Shown here one piece after another: positions 1 to 10,649 of a DNA stretch of 64,000 nucleotides. The notes under the pieces were generated by a model. It searched no databases, had not been told where the DNA came from, and saw nothing but the letters and a program-made list of their open reading frames with translations. The stretch comes from Methylobacterium oryzae (GTDB taxonomy: Bacteria > Pseudomonadota > Alphaproteobacteria > Rhizobiales > Beijerinckiaceae): NCBI RefSeq assembly GCF_021398735.1, contig NZ_CP090349.1:5258501-5322500 (forward strand). The letters run 5' to 3'. Within the stretch, counting starts at the first letter, position 1, and every line of letters begins with the position of its first letter. The translations under genes were made by a program, and so were the position numbers.

Positions 1-1
1 C

Positions 2-283
2 TTCCTGGCGGACGCGCCGATCCTGATCCTCGACGAGGCGACCTCGAGCCTGGATTCCGAGTCGGAAGCTCTGGTGCAGGAGGCCATGGCGCGGCTGATG
101 CGCGGGCGAACCGCCATCGTCATCGCCCACCGCCTGTCCACGGTGCGGGCCCTCGACCGGATCCTCGTCTTCGACCGCGGTCGCATCGTCGAGGACGGGC
201 CTCACGCCGCCCTGCTGCGCCGCCCGAACGGGGCGTACCGCGCCCTGTTCGAGCGGCAAGCCGACCTCGCGGAGAGCGCGTGA
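2..283 (+). CDS. ABC exporter, ATP-binding domain, C-terminal part (5' end outside window)
   Basis: The reading frame is open from the window edge. It shows the end of an ABC ATPase: a Walker B and D-loop stretch ([11 protein letters not shown], about residues 8-18 of the visible part) followed by a switch histidine in [11 protein letters not shown]. This spacing and wording is typical of ABCB-type exporters, in which the ATPase follows a six-helix membrane domain; that domain and the Walker A motif lie upstream of the window. Its substrate cannot be told. The stop codon overlaps the start of the next gene (GTGA), so the two are probably co-translated. Confidence 0.9.
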   Translation, partial: FLADAPILILDEATSSLDSESEALVQEAMARLMRGRTAIVIAHRLSTVRALDRILVFDRGRIVEDGPHAALLRRPNGAYRALFERQADLAESA

Positions 284-603
284 GGATCCTGTTCGTCTGC
301 GGCCGGGCGCGTGCCCGCAGCCCGACCGCGGAACAGATCTTCGCGCGGCTGCCCGGCATCGAGACCGCCAGCGCGGGGGTGTCACCCGACGCCGACGAGC
401 CGGTGGACGCCGATCATCTCGCCTGGGCGGAGATCGTCGTCGTCATGGAGCGCGCGCACCGGCGCAAGCTGATGCGCCGCTTCGGGGCCGCCCTGCGCGG
501 GACCCGCCTCGTCTGCCTCGACATCCCCGACGTGCACGACTTCATGGCGCCGGCGCTGGTGGCGCTGCTCGACGCGCGCGCCGGCCGCTTCCTGCCGCGC
601 TGA
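280..603 (+). CDS. Low-molecular-weight protein tyrosine phosphatase-like protein, short form
   Basis: 107 residues with a GTG start that overlaps the stop of the ABC gene by four bases. The N-terminus carries the C-X5-R-S phosphate-binding loop of the LMW-PTP fold (Cys7, Arg13, Ser14) after a hydrophobic strand (RILFVC). The loop is unusually arginine-rich (CGRARARS) compared with the usual CxGNxCRS. An acidic LDIPD segment near residue 86 could supply the general acid. True LMW-PTPs have about 150 residues, so this is a trimmed version, of a kind annotated as phosphotyrosine phosphatase in many proteobacteria. Activity and target are unknown; the link to the ABC exporter is positional. Confidence 0.75.
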   Translation: MRILFVCGRARARSPTAEQIFARLPGIETASAGVSPDADEPVDADHLAWAEIVVVMERAHRRKLMRRFGAALRGTRLVCLDIPDVHDFMAPALVALLDARAGRFLPR

Positions 604-763
604 GACCCGCCGCGCCGACACCCGCCACGCCCGGCGGCGCATTGCCGTTCTTTAATCTTCCGGTCATGCGACCAAATGGCGGCCGATCTATTATCTGAAC
701 ACGGAATGAATGAGGCCAATGCAGATGAAGGCCTTATCTCCGGCACTAGAGGGAGATATTACT

Positions 764-1561
764 ATGTCCTATCGCAAATCTATGGCTGCGGCTCTCGTGC
801 TCACCACAATCCTCGGTGGAACCGCCTACGCGGCGGAGCAGGCCGCCCAGACCAACGGCACGCAGATCAGCGCGAGCCAGGCGGCGGTCGACAAGGATGT
901 CGGCAAGCTCTCGAAGGACGGCGCACAGGGCTTCAGGGATCTTCAGCTCACCCGCCTCGCGATCTTCGAGGCCAATCCCGGCCAGGCCAAGGACATGATC
1001 GCCAAGGCGCAGGCCGCCTTCGCCAAGGCCAAGACCGACGACGCGGTCTTCACCAAGGCCGAGGCCGACCTCAAGTCGCCGGCCGACATGGCCGCCCACA
1101 AGGCGACTGCGCCGAGCGCCAAGGCCGACACTAAGGCCGATACCAAGACGGCCTCCAAGGAGCAGGTGGCCTGGGTCCCGGTCGACGCGCAGCTGACCCT
1201 CGGCGACGACTTCGTGGCCACGCCCGCCAAGGCCTCCGCGGTGACCGAGGCGAACAAGAACCTCGCTCAGGGCGACCAGAAGGGGGCCCTGGAGAAGCTC
1301 AAGCTCGCCCATGTCGACGTCAACTTCACCATGGCGGTCCTGCCCCTGAACAAGACCATCACCGACGTCGATCAGGCCGCGACGCTGATCAATCAGGGCA
1401 AGTATTACGAGGCCAACGCCGCCCTGAAGTCGGCCCAGGACAACATGCGCTTCGACGTGATCGACGCGATCGCGGTGCCCCAGAAGGCGGCCGCCGCGAC
1501 GGCCGACAAGGGCGCGCCGCAGGCCACCGGCACGACGGCGGGTGCCAAGACCAGCAAGTGA
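764..1561 (+). CDS. YfdX family exported protein
   Basis: 265 residues. The start was placed at the ATG preceded by GAGGGAGAT, which gives a clean signal peptide (basic MSYRK, hydrophobic core, cut near TAYAA). The mature part is helical and rich in Ala, Lys and Asp, with a first block (residues about 30-110) matching the YfdX family pattern, an Ala/Lys linker with repeated KADTK units near residues 120-135, and a second conserved block containing WVPVDAQ. YfdX in Escherichia coli is a periplasmic protein under the EvgAS acid/multidrug response; its molecular role is not established. Here it heads a run of three exported proteins. An upstream in-frame start at 710 would bury the signal peptide and was rejected. 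Confidence 0.8.
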   Translation: MSYRKSMAAALVLTTILGGTAYAAEQAAQTNGTQISASQAAVDKDVGKLSKDGAQGFRDLQLTRLAIFEANPGQAKDMIAKAQAAFAKAKTDDAVFTKAEADLKSPADMAAHKATAPSAKADTKADTKTASKEQVAWVPVDAQLTLGDDFVATPAKASAVTEANKNLAQGDQKGALEKLKLAHVDVNFTMAVLPLNKTITDVDQAATLINQGKYYEANAALKSAQDNMRFDVIDAIAVPQKAAAATADKGAPQATGTTAGAKTSK

Positions 1562-1633
1562 CCGAACGCCGACGACGGCCGCGCCTGACGGATCTCGGGC
1601 GCGGCCCGGTCGGCGCACAGGAGGGAGGGTCGC

Positions 1634-1987
1634 GTGCGGCGATTCTGGATCTCGACCATCCTGGGACTCGAACTGCTCCTCGGCGGGACCCTGGCGGCCT
1701 CCGCCCGGACGGCGGGGGTTCCGGACTTCAACATCCGGGCGATCTGCGCGCCGGAGCACCGGGCGGGATCGACCGCCGTCGACCGGGCGAGCTACCGCGG
1801 CTGCCTGTCCGACGAGGCCGCCGCCCGGCGCACCCTGATCAAGCGCTGGGCGACGTTCGACGTGGCGGAGCGCCGGACCTGCGCGACGGAGAGCCAGATC
1901 GGCGGAGCGCCGTCCTACGTGGCGATGCTGACCTGCGTGCAGCTCGGAAGCGACGCCCTGCCGATCAACCCGTCGGGCCAGCCCTGA
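1634..1987 (+). CDS. Small exported cysteine-containing protein, unknown function
   Basis: 117 residues from a GTG codon preceded by a strong GGAGGGAGGG ribosome site. Residues 1-24 form a signal peptide (MRRFW, hydrophobic core, ASA). The mature chain has four cysteines (in AIC, RGC, RTC and LTC contexts), consistent with two disulfides in the periplasm. I recognise no enzymatic motif or family. It follows the YfdX gene after 72 bases on the same strand, so the two may share a transcript. Confidence 0.7.
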   Translation: MRRFWISTILGLELLLGGTLAASARTAGVPDFNIRAICAPEHRAGSTAVDRASYRGCLSDEAAARRTLIKRWATFDVAERRTCATESQIGGAPSYVAMLTCVQLGSDALPINPSGQP

Positions 1988-2091
1988 GACGAGACCATCC
2001 GCGCGACGGATCGCACGCCCGTGATCCGCGCATGAGGAACCGGCGGCATCGCCAAGACGTCCTGCAATATCGATTGAGTGGAGGAGGCATC

Positions 2092-2295
2092 ATGTTCAAG
2101 ACTACGGCGCGCGCTGCTCTTTGCCTGGCCTGTCTCTGGTCGGTCACGCCGGCCCTGGCGGCCCCGAAGGAGATGCCTCAGGGCAAGCGTGACGAGATGT
2201 CGATGAAGGACACCAAGCACGAAGTGGTGATGCAACGGAAGGAGAATAAGGAAGCCAACAAGAACGTCGACAGCCTCATCACGAACCGCAAGTGA
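2092..2295 (+). CDS. Short exported, highly charged peptide, unknown function
   Basis: 67 residues, preceded by an excellent ribosome site (GGAGGAGG, 5 bases from the ATG). A signal peptide (MFKTTARAALCLACLW, cut after PALA) is followed by a 43-residue mature part made mostly of Lys, Glu, Asp, Met and Asn with no aromatic residues; it is probably unfolded. No family is recognised. The strong ribosome site and signal peptide argue that it is real and well expressed. It is the third exported product after YfdX. Confidence 0.7.
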   Translation: MFKTTARAALCLACLWSVTPALAAPKEMPQGKRDEMSMKDTKHEVVMQRKENKEANKNVDSLITNRK

Positions 2296-2523
2296 GCGCG
2301 CGCGCCGACGACTGATCGATCGTACGTCCGAGAGGGGTGCCGGACGCGGCGCCCCTCTCCCGGCGGTCCCGGGCCCGGCCCGGGGCCGTAAGCGCGCGTC
2401 GCCCCGTCACCGTGGGACCCGCGCAGTCTCCGCGTGGTCGGGGACCGGACAATGGCTTAGGAACGGGGTCCGGGCGCGCGACGCCGCCGCAGGAGCCACC
2501 GCCATGCCGGGTCGGACACCGCC

Positions 2524-3987
2524 GTGACGGCCTACAGCCTGCGCGCCCGGCTGCTCGCGCTCTGGGTCCTGCTGGTCGCCTCCGCGGCCGCCACCGCCTA
2601 CCTGATGCTCGGCGTCTACGATCAGTCGACGGGCGTCCAGGTGGCGCAGGCCGATCTCGCGGTCGGGCGGGCCTGCCGCGAGATCATCGACCGGTACGCC
2701 GCTCTGGTCCGAGCCCGCGGCCCGAGGATCGCGGAGGCCGATCTCGTCGGCACCGTGTCGGCCGCGCTGACGCGCTTCCCGGGGATCGAGGGCGGGATCT
2801 GGAGCACCGCGCGCGGGTCGGTGGCTTACGCCTATCCGACCTACGAGGGATCCGGGCCGAAGACCGACTTTCCGGCGGCCGAGCGCGACGCCATCGCGGC
2901 GCTGAACGCGCAGGCTCTGCGGGTCGACCACGCGGCCTCGGAGCGGCGGCCGAGCCGGACCCAGGTTCTCATGCTCCAGGCCTGCCCGCTGCACGGGCCG
3001 GAGGCCGGCCTGACCGCGTGGTCGATGACGCGCGCGCACGTGAACGACGGCCCCACCTACACGCGCTTCCTCGCGGGCCTGGGCTTCCTCGCCGCCACGG
3101 TACTCGGATCGGCCGCGTTCCTGAGCTGGTTCCTGTACGGGTTCTCGGGGCGGATCGCCCGGCTCGAGGCCGCGCTCGCCGCGCCGCGTCCGGACGGCCA
3201 GGACCTGCCCCATCTCGACCGCACCGGCGAGCACGAGCTCGACCGGCTGGTCGACGCCCTCAACGCCGCCGGCGGGCGGCTGCGGGAGGCCCAGGCCCGG
3301 ATCGTGGCGACCGAGCGCCTCGCCGCCGTCGGCCGTCTGGCGGCGAGCATCGCCCACGAGATCCGCAATCCCATCGCGGCGATGCGGCTGAAGGCCGAGA
3401 ACGCCCTCGTCAGCGGTGATCCGCAGCGCGCCGCCGTCGCCCTCGAGACCGTTCTCGGCCAGATCGCCCGGGTCGACACGCTGCTGCGCGACCTCCTCAA
3501 CCTGACGCAGGCGCGGCCGCTCAATCGGATGCCCACACCCGTGGCACCGCTCCTGGCCGAGTGCGCGGGCCTGCACGAGGACCTGGCGCGCGCGCGCGCG
3601 GTCCGGATCGCGGTCGAGGCCGACGGGCTGCCCGCCGCGGACCACCCGCATCTCGACCGGGCGCAGGTCGCCCGCGCCGTCGACAACCTGCTGCTGAACG
3701 CCCTGCAACACGCGCCGCCGGGCGGGCGGGTCCGCCTCGGCGCCGAGCGCGTGACGGTCGACGGCGCGCTGCGGCTGCGCCTCAGCGTCGCCGACACCGG
3801 CGGCGGGGTCGACCCGGCGATCCGCGCCAGCCTGTTCGAGCCCTTCGTCACCGGCCGGCCCGACGGGACCGGTCTGGGGCTCGCGATCGTGCGCGAGATC
3901 GCCGTAGCGCATCGGGGCGAGGCGAGGCTGGTCGAGGGCGCGCCGGAGACCACCTTTGTCCTGGATCTGCCATGGCAACCATCCTGA
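2524..3987 (+). CDS. Membrane sensor histidine kinase, partner of the NtrC-type regulator
   Basis: 487 residues, GTG start. Layout: membrane segment 1 (about residues 9-30), a periplasmic sensor region of about 150 residues, membrane segment 2 (about 181-206), a HAMP-like linker, a dimerisation domain with phospho-acceptor His278 in AHEIRNPIAAM, and an ATPase domain with an N box (NLLLNALQHAP), a G1 box (DTGGGVD) and a G2 box (GTGLGLAI). The 3' end overlaps the regulator gene by 16 bases, which supports a cognate pair. The signal is unknown. The 228 bases upstream (2296-2523) contain no gene I can support and probably hold the promoter. Confidence 0.9.
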   Translation: MTAYSLRARLLALWVLLVASAAATAYLMLGVYDQSTGVQVAQADLAVGRACREIIDRYAALVRARGPRIAEADLVGTVSAALTRFPGIEGGIWSTARGSVAYAYPTYEGSGPKTDFPAAERDAIAALNAQALRVDHAASERRPSRTQVLMLQACPLHGPEAGLTAWSMTRAHVNDGPTYTRFLAGLGFLAATVLGSAAFLSWFLYGFSGRIARLEAALAAPRPDGQDLPHLDRTGEHELDRLVDALNAAGGRLREAQARIVATERLAAVGRLAASIAHEIRNPIAAMRLKAENALVSGDPQRAAVALETVLGQIARVDTLLRDLLNLTQARPLNRMPTPVAPLLAECAGLHEDLARARAVRIAVEADGLPAADHPHLDRAQVARAVDNLLLNALQHAPPGGRVRLGAERVTVDGALRLRLSVADTGGGVDPAIRASLFEPFVTGRPDGTGLGLAIVREIAVAHRGEARLVEGAPETTFVLDLPWQPS

Positions 3988-5372
3988 TCGTCGACGACGA
4001 CAGAGCCCTGCGCGACGGGCTCGCCGAGACGGTGACCGATCTCGGGCACACCGCGCTCCCGGTCGCCTCCGGGTCGGAGGCGCTGGCGCGGCTGGGCGAG
4101 GGTCCGGTGGCGGCGGTGCTCCTCGACCTGCGCATGCCCGGAGACCTCGACGGCATGGCCACGCTGGAACGGATCCGGGCCCTGCCGGAGCCGCCGCCCG
4201 TGACGGTCCTGACGGCCTTCGCGAGCCCGGCCAACACGATCGAGGCGATGCGCCTCGGGGCGCACGACCACCTGACCAAGCCGATCGGCCGGGCCGACCT
4301 CGCCGCCGTCCTCGACGCGATGCTGCGCGATGCCCGCTCCGATCCCGTCGGCGCTGCCCCGCCGCCGGACCACCCGGTCCTGATCGGGTCGAGCGCGGGC
4401 ATGCGGAAGGTCCAGAAGACCATCGGTCTCGTCGCCGACAACGCGTCCACGATCCTGGTCCAGGGCGAGACCGGCACAGGCAAGGAGGAGGTCGCCCGGG
4501 CCCTGCACGCCTTCTCGCGGCGGCGCGCGCGGCCGTTCGTCCCGGTCAACTGCGCGGCGATCCCGGCCGAGGCTCTGGAGAGCGAGCTGTTCGGCCATGT
4601 CCGGGGCGCCTTCGCGGTCGCGACCGCCGACCGCGCGGGCGCCTTCCACGAGGCCCAGGGCGGCACCCTGTTCCTGGACGAGATCGGCGACATGCCGGCG
4701 GCGATGCAGGCGAAGATCCTGCGGGTGATCCAGGACGGCGTCGTGACCCCGCTGGGGGGCCGGCCTGCCCGGGTCGATGTCCGCCTCGTGGCGGCGACGC
4801 ATCGCGACCTGCCGGCGCTCGTCGCCGCGGGCGGGTTCCGCGCCGACCTGTACTACCGTCTGAACGTCGTTCCGATCACCCTGCCGCCCCTGCGCGAGCG
4901 CCTGGCCGACATCGTGCCGCTCGCCGAGCACTTCCTGGTCCCTTCGGGCAAGCGCCTGAGCGGTGGGGCCGCCTCGCGCCTGCTCGCCTACGAGTGGCCC
5001 GGCAATGTCCGCGAGCTGCGCAACGTCGTGGAGCGCTCCGCCATGCTGGTGCGCGGCGGCGTGATCGCGGCCGAGGCCATCGATCTGCCGGCCGCGCGAC
5101 TCGACCGCCGCGGCGAGGACGGCGCGGCCGACTGGCTCGCCGGCGACCTGCCCGGGGCCGTGGCTCGCCTGGAGCGGACCATGATCGCGGCCGCGCTCCG
5201 CGAGGCCGACGGCAACCGCGCCCGGGCCGCCCGCCGGCTCGGCATCCAGCGGCAGCTCCTCTACGCCAAGATCGAGCGCTACGGCCTCGGCGCGCCGGGC
5301 ACCGATCTGTCGGAAGAGACGACAGACGCTGTCGGGAATTCCGACGCTTCGGCCGGCACCGACACGGCCTGA
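3972..5372 (+). CDS. NtrC-type response regulator with altered sigma-54 contact loop (GAFAVA)
   Basis: 466 residues. Layout: receiver domain (acidic pocket DDD at 8-10, phospho-acceptor Asp52, Lys103), AAA+ domain (Walker A GETGTGKE 165-172, Walker B TLFLDEIGD 232-240, arginine-finger region RADLYYRL near 290) and a Fis-type helix-turn-helix near 412-436. The loop that touches sigma-54 is normally GAFTGA; here residues 212-217 read GAFAVA, so both the Thr and the second Gly are changed. Regulators with a degraded loop (for example TyrR, HupR, Rhodobacter NtrC) do not use sigma-54, so this protein may act on a sigma-70-type promoter or as a repressor. The ATPase motifs are intact. The MFS gene just downstream is a candidate target. 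Confidence 0.9.
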   Translation: MATILIVDDDRALRDGLAETVTDLGHTALPVASGSEALARLGEGPVAAVLLDLRMPGDLDGMATLERIRALPEPPPVTVLTAFASPANTIEAMRLGAHDHLTKPIGRADLAAVLDAMLRDARSDPVGAAPPPDHPVLIGSSAGMRKVQKTIGLVADNASTILVQGETGTGKEEVARALHAFSRRRARPFVPVNCAAIPAEALESELFGHVRGAFAVATADRAGAFHEAQGGTLFLDEIGDMPAAMQAKILRVIQDGVVTPLGGRPARVDVRLVAATHRDLPALVAAGGFRADLYYRLNVVPITLPPLRERLADIVPLAEHFLVPSGKRLSGGAASRLLAYEWPGNVRELRNVVERSAMLVRGGVIAAEAIDLPAARLDRRGEDGAADWLAGDLPGAVARLERTMIAAALREADGNRARAARRLGIQRQLLYAKIERYGLGAPGTDLSEETTDAVGNSDASAGTDTA

Positions 5373-5520
5373 GGCCCGTGCGGGCCGGAGAACCGTTCAC
5401 ATCCCGCATGAGGCCCGCGCCGCGCGGGAACCGATGGCGCGCGCGGGCGTCGAGCCCCGCATGCGACGGTACGGCTTGGATCGGGGCCGCGCCGTCCGTC
5501 GGTCGGGGGATCGCGGCAGG

Positions 5521-6840
5521 ATGAACAGCATCGAGACGGGCGCCCGCGGCGCCGGCGGCCGGACACCCTCGGCCAAGGCCCTGCGCGGCCTCGACGCGCT
5601 CAACTTCTTCCTCGCCGACGTGCGCGACGGCCTCGGCCCCTACCTCGCCATCTACCTGATCGCCGTGCGCGGCCCCGACCAGGGCTGGAACGAGGCCACG
5701 ACCGGCCTCGTGATGACCATCGCGGGCATCCTCGGCCTCGTGGCGCAGACGCCCGCCGGCGCGCTGATCGACGCCACCAACCACAAGCGCGCGGTGGTGA
5801 TCGGCGGCGCCATCGCGGTGACGGCCAGCTGCCTCGTCCTGCCGTTCATCACGAACTTCTACCTCGTCACCGCCACCCAATCGATCGCCCACGTCGCCGG
5901 GACGATCTTCCCGCCGGCGCTGGCCGCGATCACGCTCGGCCTCGTCGGGCCGAAGATGTTCGCCAAGCGGATCGGCCGGAACGAGGGCTTCAACCACGCC
6001 GGCAACGCGGTCTCCGCCGCCCTGGCGGGCGGGCTCGCCTACTTCTTCGGGCCGGTGGTCGTGTTCTGGCTGATGGGCATCCTGGCGGCGCTGTCGATCG
6101 GCGCCATGCTGATGGTGCCGGCCGACGCCATCGACAACGACCTCGCCCGCGGCATGACCGAGGCGGAGGAGCAGGCGCAGGAGAAGCCCTCCGGCCTCGC
6201 CACCCTGCTACAGAACCGGGCGCTGCTGATCTTCGCGGTGCTCTGCGCGATCTTCCACCTCGCCAACGCGGCGATGCTGACCTCGGTGGGCCAGCTCCTG
6301 ACGCACATCTCGGGCAAGGACCACGCGACCTCGCTGATCGCGGTCTGCATCGTGGCGGCGCAGTGCGTGATGGTGCCGGTGGCGATCTTCGTGGGCGCGA
6401 AGGCCGACGTGATCGGCCGCAAGCCGATCTTCCTCACCGCCTTCGGCATCCTGGCGCTGCGCGGCGTCCTGTACACGCTGTCGGACAACCCGTTCTGGCT
6501 GGTGGGCGTCCAGCTCCTCGACGGCATCGGGGCCGGCGTCTACGGCGCGCTGTTCCCGATCGTCGTCGCCGACCTGACCCACGGCGGCGGCCGGTTCAAC
6601 GCGGCCCAGGGCGCCGTGGCGACGGCCCAGGGGATCGGCGCCTCCCTGAGCGCGACGCTGGCCGGCGTGATCATCGTGTCGGCGGGTTACTCCACCGCCT
6701 TCCTGGCGCTGGCGGCCATCGCGGCGCTCGGCTTCGTCCTCTACTTCGCGCTGATGCCAGAGACCCGCGAGGCGGTGCGCGCGGGCAGCGAGCCCGAGAG
6801 CGGCGCCGGCATGCCGCCGGCCGTGCCGGCGAGCGCCTGA
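5521..6840 (+). CDS. Major facilitator superfamily transporter
   Basis: 439 residues. The start was set at MNSIETG; an in-frame ATG 87 bases upstream would add a hydrophilic Arg-rich tail and is less likely. Twelve hydrophobic segments are visible, with an MFS-like loop (DATNHKR, about residue 85) between helices 2 and 3 and its echo (KADVIGRKP, about residue 300) in the second half, split by a charged central loop around residues 205-230. The C-terminal tail is Pro/Ala-rich. The substrate cannot be deduced. It lies 148 bases after the NtrC-type regulator on the same strand. Confidence 0.85.
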   Translation: MNSIETGARGAGGRTPSAKALRGLDALNFFLADVRDGLGPYLAIYLIAVRGPDQGWNEATTGLVMTIAGILGLVAQTPAGALIDATNHKRAVVIGGAIAVTASCLVLPFITNFYLVTATQSIAHVAGTIFPPALAAITLGLVGPKMFAKRIGRNEGFNHAGNAVSAALAGGLAYFFGPVVVFWLMGILAALSIGAMLMVPADAIDNDLARGMTEAEEQAQEKPSGLATLLQNRALLIFAVLCAIFHLANAAMLTSVGQLLTHISGKDHATSLIAVCIVAAQCVMVPVAIFVGAKADVIGRKPIFLTAFGILALRGVLYTLSDNPFWLVGVQLLDGIGAGVYGALFPIVVADLTHGGGRFNAAQGAVATAQGIGASLSATLAGVIIVSAGYSTAFLALAAIAALGFVLYFALMPETREAVRAGSEPESGAGMPPAVPASA

Positions 6841-6868
6841 GCGCCGCGATCGGATCCGGAGGCCGGGC

Positions 6869-7144
6869 TCAGGACGCGGCGGCCAGCTCCGGCACGACTT
6901 CGCCCGGCACGACTTCGCCTGACCCGAGTTGGCCCGGCACGGTCGCCTCCGGCGGGGCCTTCCGCGAGACGTAGTAGATGTCGACGGCGCGCCAGAACGC
7001 GCCCTGCTCCTCCGTCGAGCGGCGCGCGAGGGAGGTCTCGAGGATCGACATCGCGGCCCGCGCGGGCTCGCTCCGCTCGAGTTCCTCGAGCAGGCCGGCG
7101 AGATGCAGCATGGGATCTATCTCCGAGCGGACAGCAACCTCCAT
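6869..7144 (-). CDS. Conserved-looking small protein of unknown function
   Basis: 91 residues from ATG; a TTG one codon upstream is an alternative start. The first 70 residues are predicted helical (IDPMLHLAGLLEELE, then an aromatic patch FWRAVDIYYVS). The C-terminus contains a 5-residue tandem repeat (GEVVP twice), encoded by two nearly identical 14-base units near 6893-6920. No signal peptide or membrane segment. It is divergent from the asparaginase gene. No function can be given. Confidence 0.5.
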   Translation of the reverse strand: MEVAVRSEIDPMLHLAGLLEELERSEPARAAMSILETSLARRSTEEQGAFWRAVDIYYVSRKAPPEATVPGQLGSGEVVPGEVVPELAAAS

Positions 7145-7164
7145 CAACGCCCGAGCTTGCGTAA

Positions 7165-8403
<1,239 letters not shown>

Positions 8404-8800
8404 GGCCAGGGACGTGCTGGGTCTCTGAGGTTCGACCCCATCCTGCAGCATGCCTCGAACGAGCGCTTCGAGGCGTGGCGACGTCGGGCGTCCGGGCAAA
8501 GGCGGGCGGTCACCGTCTTTGCGGGCGCGGCGAAGCACTCCAGGGTCGCGCTGCCCTGGGTCACTTCGCTCCGCTCGTGATGACGATGCGGGCGGCATCG
8601 GTCGAACGCGACAGCGACCGCGGCCTCGGACTTGGGGTTTCCTGAGCCGGCGGGCAGACCTCATGTCAGCGTCGGCGCCCGCCCCGGGTTACATCCCGCG
8701 GCGCACTCCTTAGATACCGGCCACCGACGCGGGCGCGCGGCCGATCCCGACTCGCGGCCTCGGCCGCGCGCCCGTCGGCACCGAGCCTGGAGGAACGAGC
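8404..8800. other. Intergenic stretch between asparaginase and edd
   Basis: 397 bases with no gene I can support. It holds a short hairpin just after the asparaginase gene (GCCTCGAA at 8452 pairing with TTCGAGGC ending at 8474, no T tract) and one copy of the dispersed palindromic repeat (8513-8587). The last 200 bases, ahead of the edd ribosome site, presumably contain the edd promoter, but no clear box stands out. Confidence 0.6.
8513..8587. repeat. Dispersed palindromic repeat, copy 1 (short version)
   Basis: Two inverted arms, GCGAAGCACTCCAGGG and CCCTGGGTCACTTCGC, flank a very short centre. The left end has CGTC and the right end GATGACG, as in the other three copies (11290, 28183, 55337). 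This copy lacks the roughly 20-base insert between the arms that the others have. Such REP-like elements lie between genes in many alphaproteobacteria and can fold into a long hairpin. Confidence 0.8.
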
Positions 8801-10627
8801 ATGACCGAGCTTCATCCCGAGGTCGCGGCGGTCACCGAGCGCGTCGTGGCGCGCTCCCGCGAGACCCGGCGCGCCTATCTCGACCTGATCGCCCGCGAGC
8901 GCGAGGCGGGGGTCCGGCGCGGGAAGCTCGCCTGCGGCAACCTCGCCCACGGCTTCGCGGCCTCCGGCGAGGACAAGGCGGCGATCCGCGACGAGCGGAC
9001 GGTGATGAACATCGGCATCGTCACCGCCTACAACGACATGCTCTCGGCCCATCAGCCGTACGGGCGCTACCCGGAGCAGATCAAGCTGTTCGCCCGAGAG
9101 CGCGGCGCCACCGCGCAGGTCGCGGGCGGCACGCCGGCCATGTGCGACGGCGTCACGCAGGGGCAGAGCGGCATGGAGCTGTCGCTGTTCTCCCGGGACA
9201 CGATCGCGCTCTCCACCGCGGTCGCGCTGAGCCACGGCATGTTCGACGGCGCGGCGCTGCTCGGCATCTGCGACAAGATCGTGCCGGGCCTGCTGATCGG
9301 GGCGCTCCGCTTCGGCCACCTGCCGACGATCCTGATCCCGGCCGGGCCCATGCCGTCGGGCCTCGCCAACAAGGAGAAGCAGCGGATCCGCCAGCTCTAC
9401 GCCGAGGGCAAGGTCGGCCGGGCGGAGCTGCTCGAATCCGAGTCCGCCTCCTACCACGCGGCCGGGACCTGCACGTTCTACGGCACGGCCAACTCCAACC
9501 AGATGATGATGGACATGATGGGCCTGCACATGCCGGGCTCGTCCTTCATCAACCCCGGCACCAAGCTGCGCCAGGCCGTGACCCGGGCGGCGATCCACCG
9601 GCTCACCGAGATCGGCGGCGCCGGCAACGACTACCGGCCGCTGGGCCTCTGCGTCGACGAGAAGGCGATCGTCAACGCCGCGGTCGGCCTGCTCGCGACG
9701 GGCGGATCCACCAACCACGCGATCCACCTGCCGGCCATCGCGCGCGCGGCCGGCATCGTCATCGACTGGGAGGACATCGACCGCCTGTCCAGCGCCGTGC
9801 CGCTGATCGCCCGCGTCTACCCGAACGGCGCCGGCGACGTGAACCACTTCCACGCCGCGGGCGGCATGAGCTTCGTGATGGCGGCCCTGCTCGACGCGGG
9901 CCTCCTGCACGACGACATCCTGACCGTGTCGGGCCAGACGCTGCGCGACCACGCCCGCGACCCGAAGCTCGACGGCGAAGAGCTGGTCTTCGAGGACGCC
10001 GTGCCGGAGAGCCTGGACGACACGATGCTGCGCCGGCCCGGCAACCCGTTCCAGCCCGACGGCGGCATGCGGCTCGTGAAGGGCAATCTCGGCCGGGCGA
10101 CGTTCAAGACCAGCGCCGTCGAGGAGCATCGCCGCACCATCGAGGCCCCGGCCCGGGTCTTCTCCGACCAGGACGAGGTGCTGAAGGCGTTCAAGGCCGG
10201 TGAGCTGGAGCGCGACGTCGTGGTCGTGGTCCGGTTCCAGGGCCCGAAGGCGAACGGCATGCCGGAGCTCCACAAGCTCACGCCGCCGCTCGGCGTGCTG
10301 CAGGACCGCGGCCACAAGGTCGCCCTGGTGACGGACGGGCGGATGTCGGGCGCGTCCGGCAAGGTGCCGGCCGCCATCCACCTGAGCCCCGAGGCGCTCG
10401 GCGGCGGCCCGATCGGGCGGATCCGCGACGGCGACATCGTCCGCCTCAGCGCGGCCGACGGGCTGCTGGAGGTGCTGGTCGACGAGGCAGAGCTTGCCAC
10501 CCGCCCCGAGGCCGAGGCGCCGGAGCCCGCGCAGGGCACCGGGCGGGAGCTGTTCGCGTTCATGCGTCACGGGGCCGACACGGCGGAGCGGGGCGCCTCC
10601 GCGATGCTCGCCGCCGCCGGCCTCTGA
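8801..10627 (+). CDS. edd: 6-phosphogluconate dehydratase (Entner-Doudoroff pathway)
   Basis: 608 residues, the usual length for Edd. ATG follows CTGGAGGAACGAGC. The IlvD/Edd iron-sulfur dehydratase pattern is clear: [44 protein letters not shown] and a C-terminal swivel domain with [15 protein letters not shown]. It converts 6-phosphogluconate to 2-keto-3-deoxy-6-phosphogluconate using a [4Fe-4S] cluster held by conserved cysteines. It is followed after 22 bases by the aldolase gene for the next step. Confidence 0.97.
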   Translation: MTELHPEVAAVTERVVARSRETRRAYLDLIAREREAGVRRGKLACGNLAHGFAASGEDKAAIRDERTVMNIGIVTAYNDMLSAHQPYGRYPEQIKLFARERGATAQVAGGTPAMCDGVTQGQSGMELSLFSRDTIALSTAVALSHGMFDGAALLGICDKIVPGLLIGALRFGHLPTILIPAGPMPSGLANKEKQRIRQLYAEGKVGRAELLESESASYHAAGTCTFYGTANSNQMMMDMMGLHMPGSSFINPGTKLRQAVTRAAIHRLTEIGGAGNDYRPLGLCVDEKAIVNAAVGLLATGGSTNHAIHLPAIARAAGIVIDWEDIDRLSSAVPLIARVYPNGAGDVNHFHAAGGMSFVMAALLDAGLLHDDILTVSGQTLRDHARDPKLDGEELVFEDAVPESLDDTMLRRPGNPFQPDGGMRLVKGNLGRATFKTSAVEEHRRTIEAPARVFSDQDEVLKAFKAGELERDVVVVVRFQGPKANGMPELHKLTPPLGVLQDRGHKVALVTDGRMSGASGKVPAAIHLSPEALGGGPIGRIRDGDIVRLSAADGLLEVLVDEAELATRPEAEAPEPAQGTGRELFAFMRHGADTAERGASAMLAAAGL

Positions 10628-10649
10628 AAGCGAGAGGGAGTTGCCGACC

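Noticed and set aside
8452..8474. Hairpin after the asparaginase gene as a terminator
   Set aside because: Eight-base arms but no T-run on either strand; mentioned only as part of the gap.
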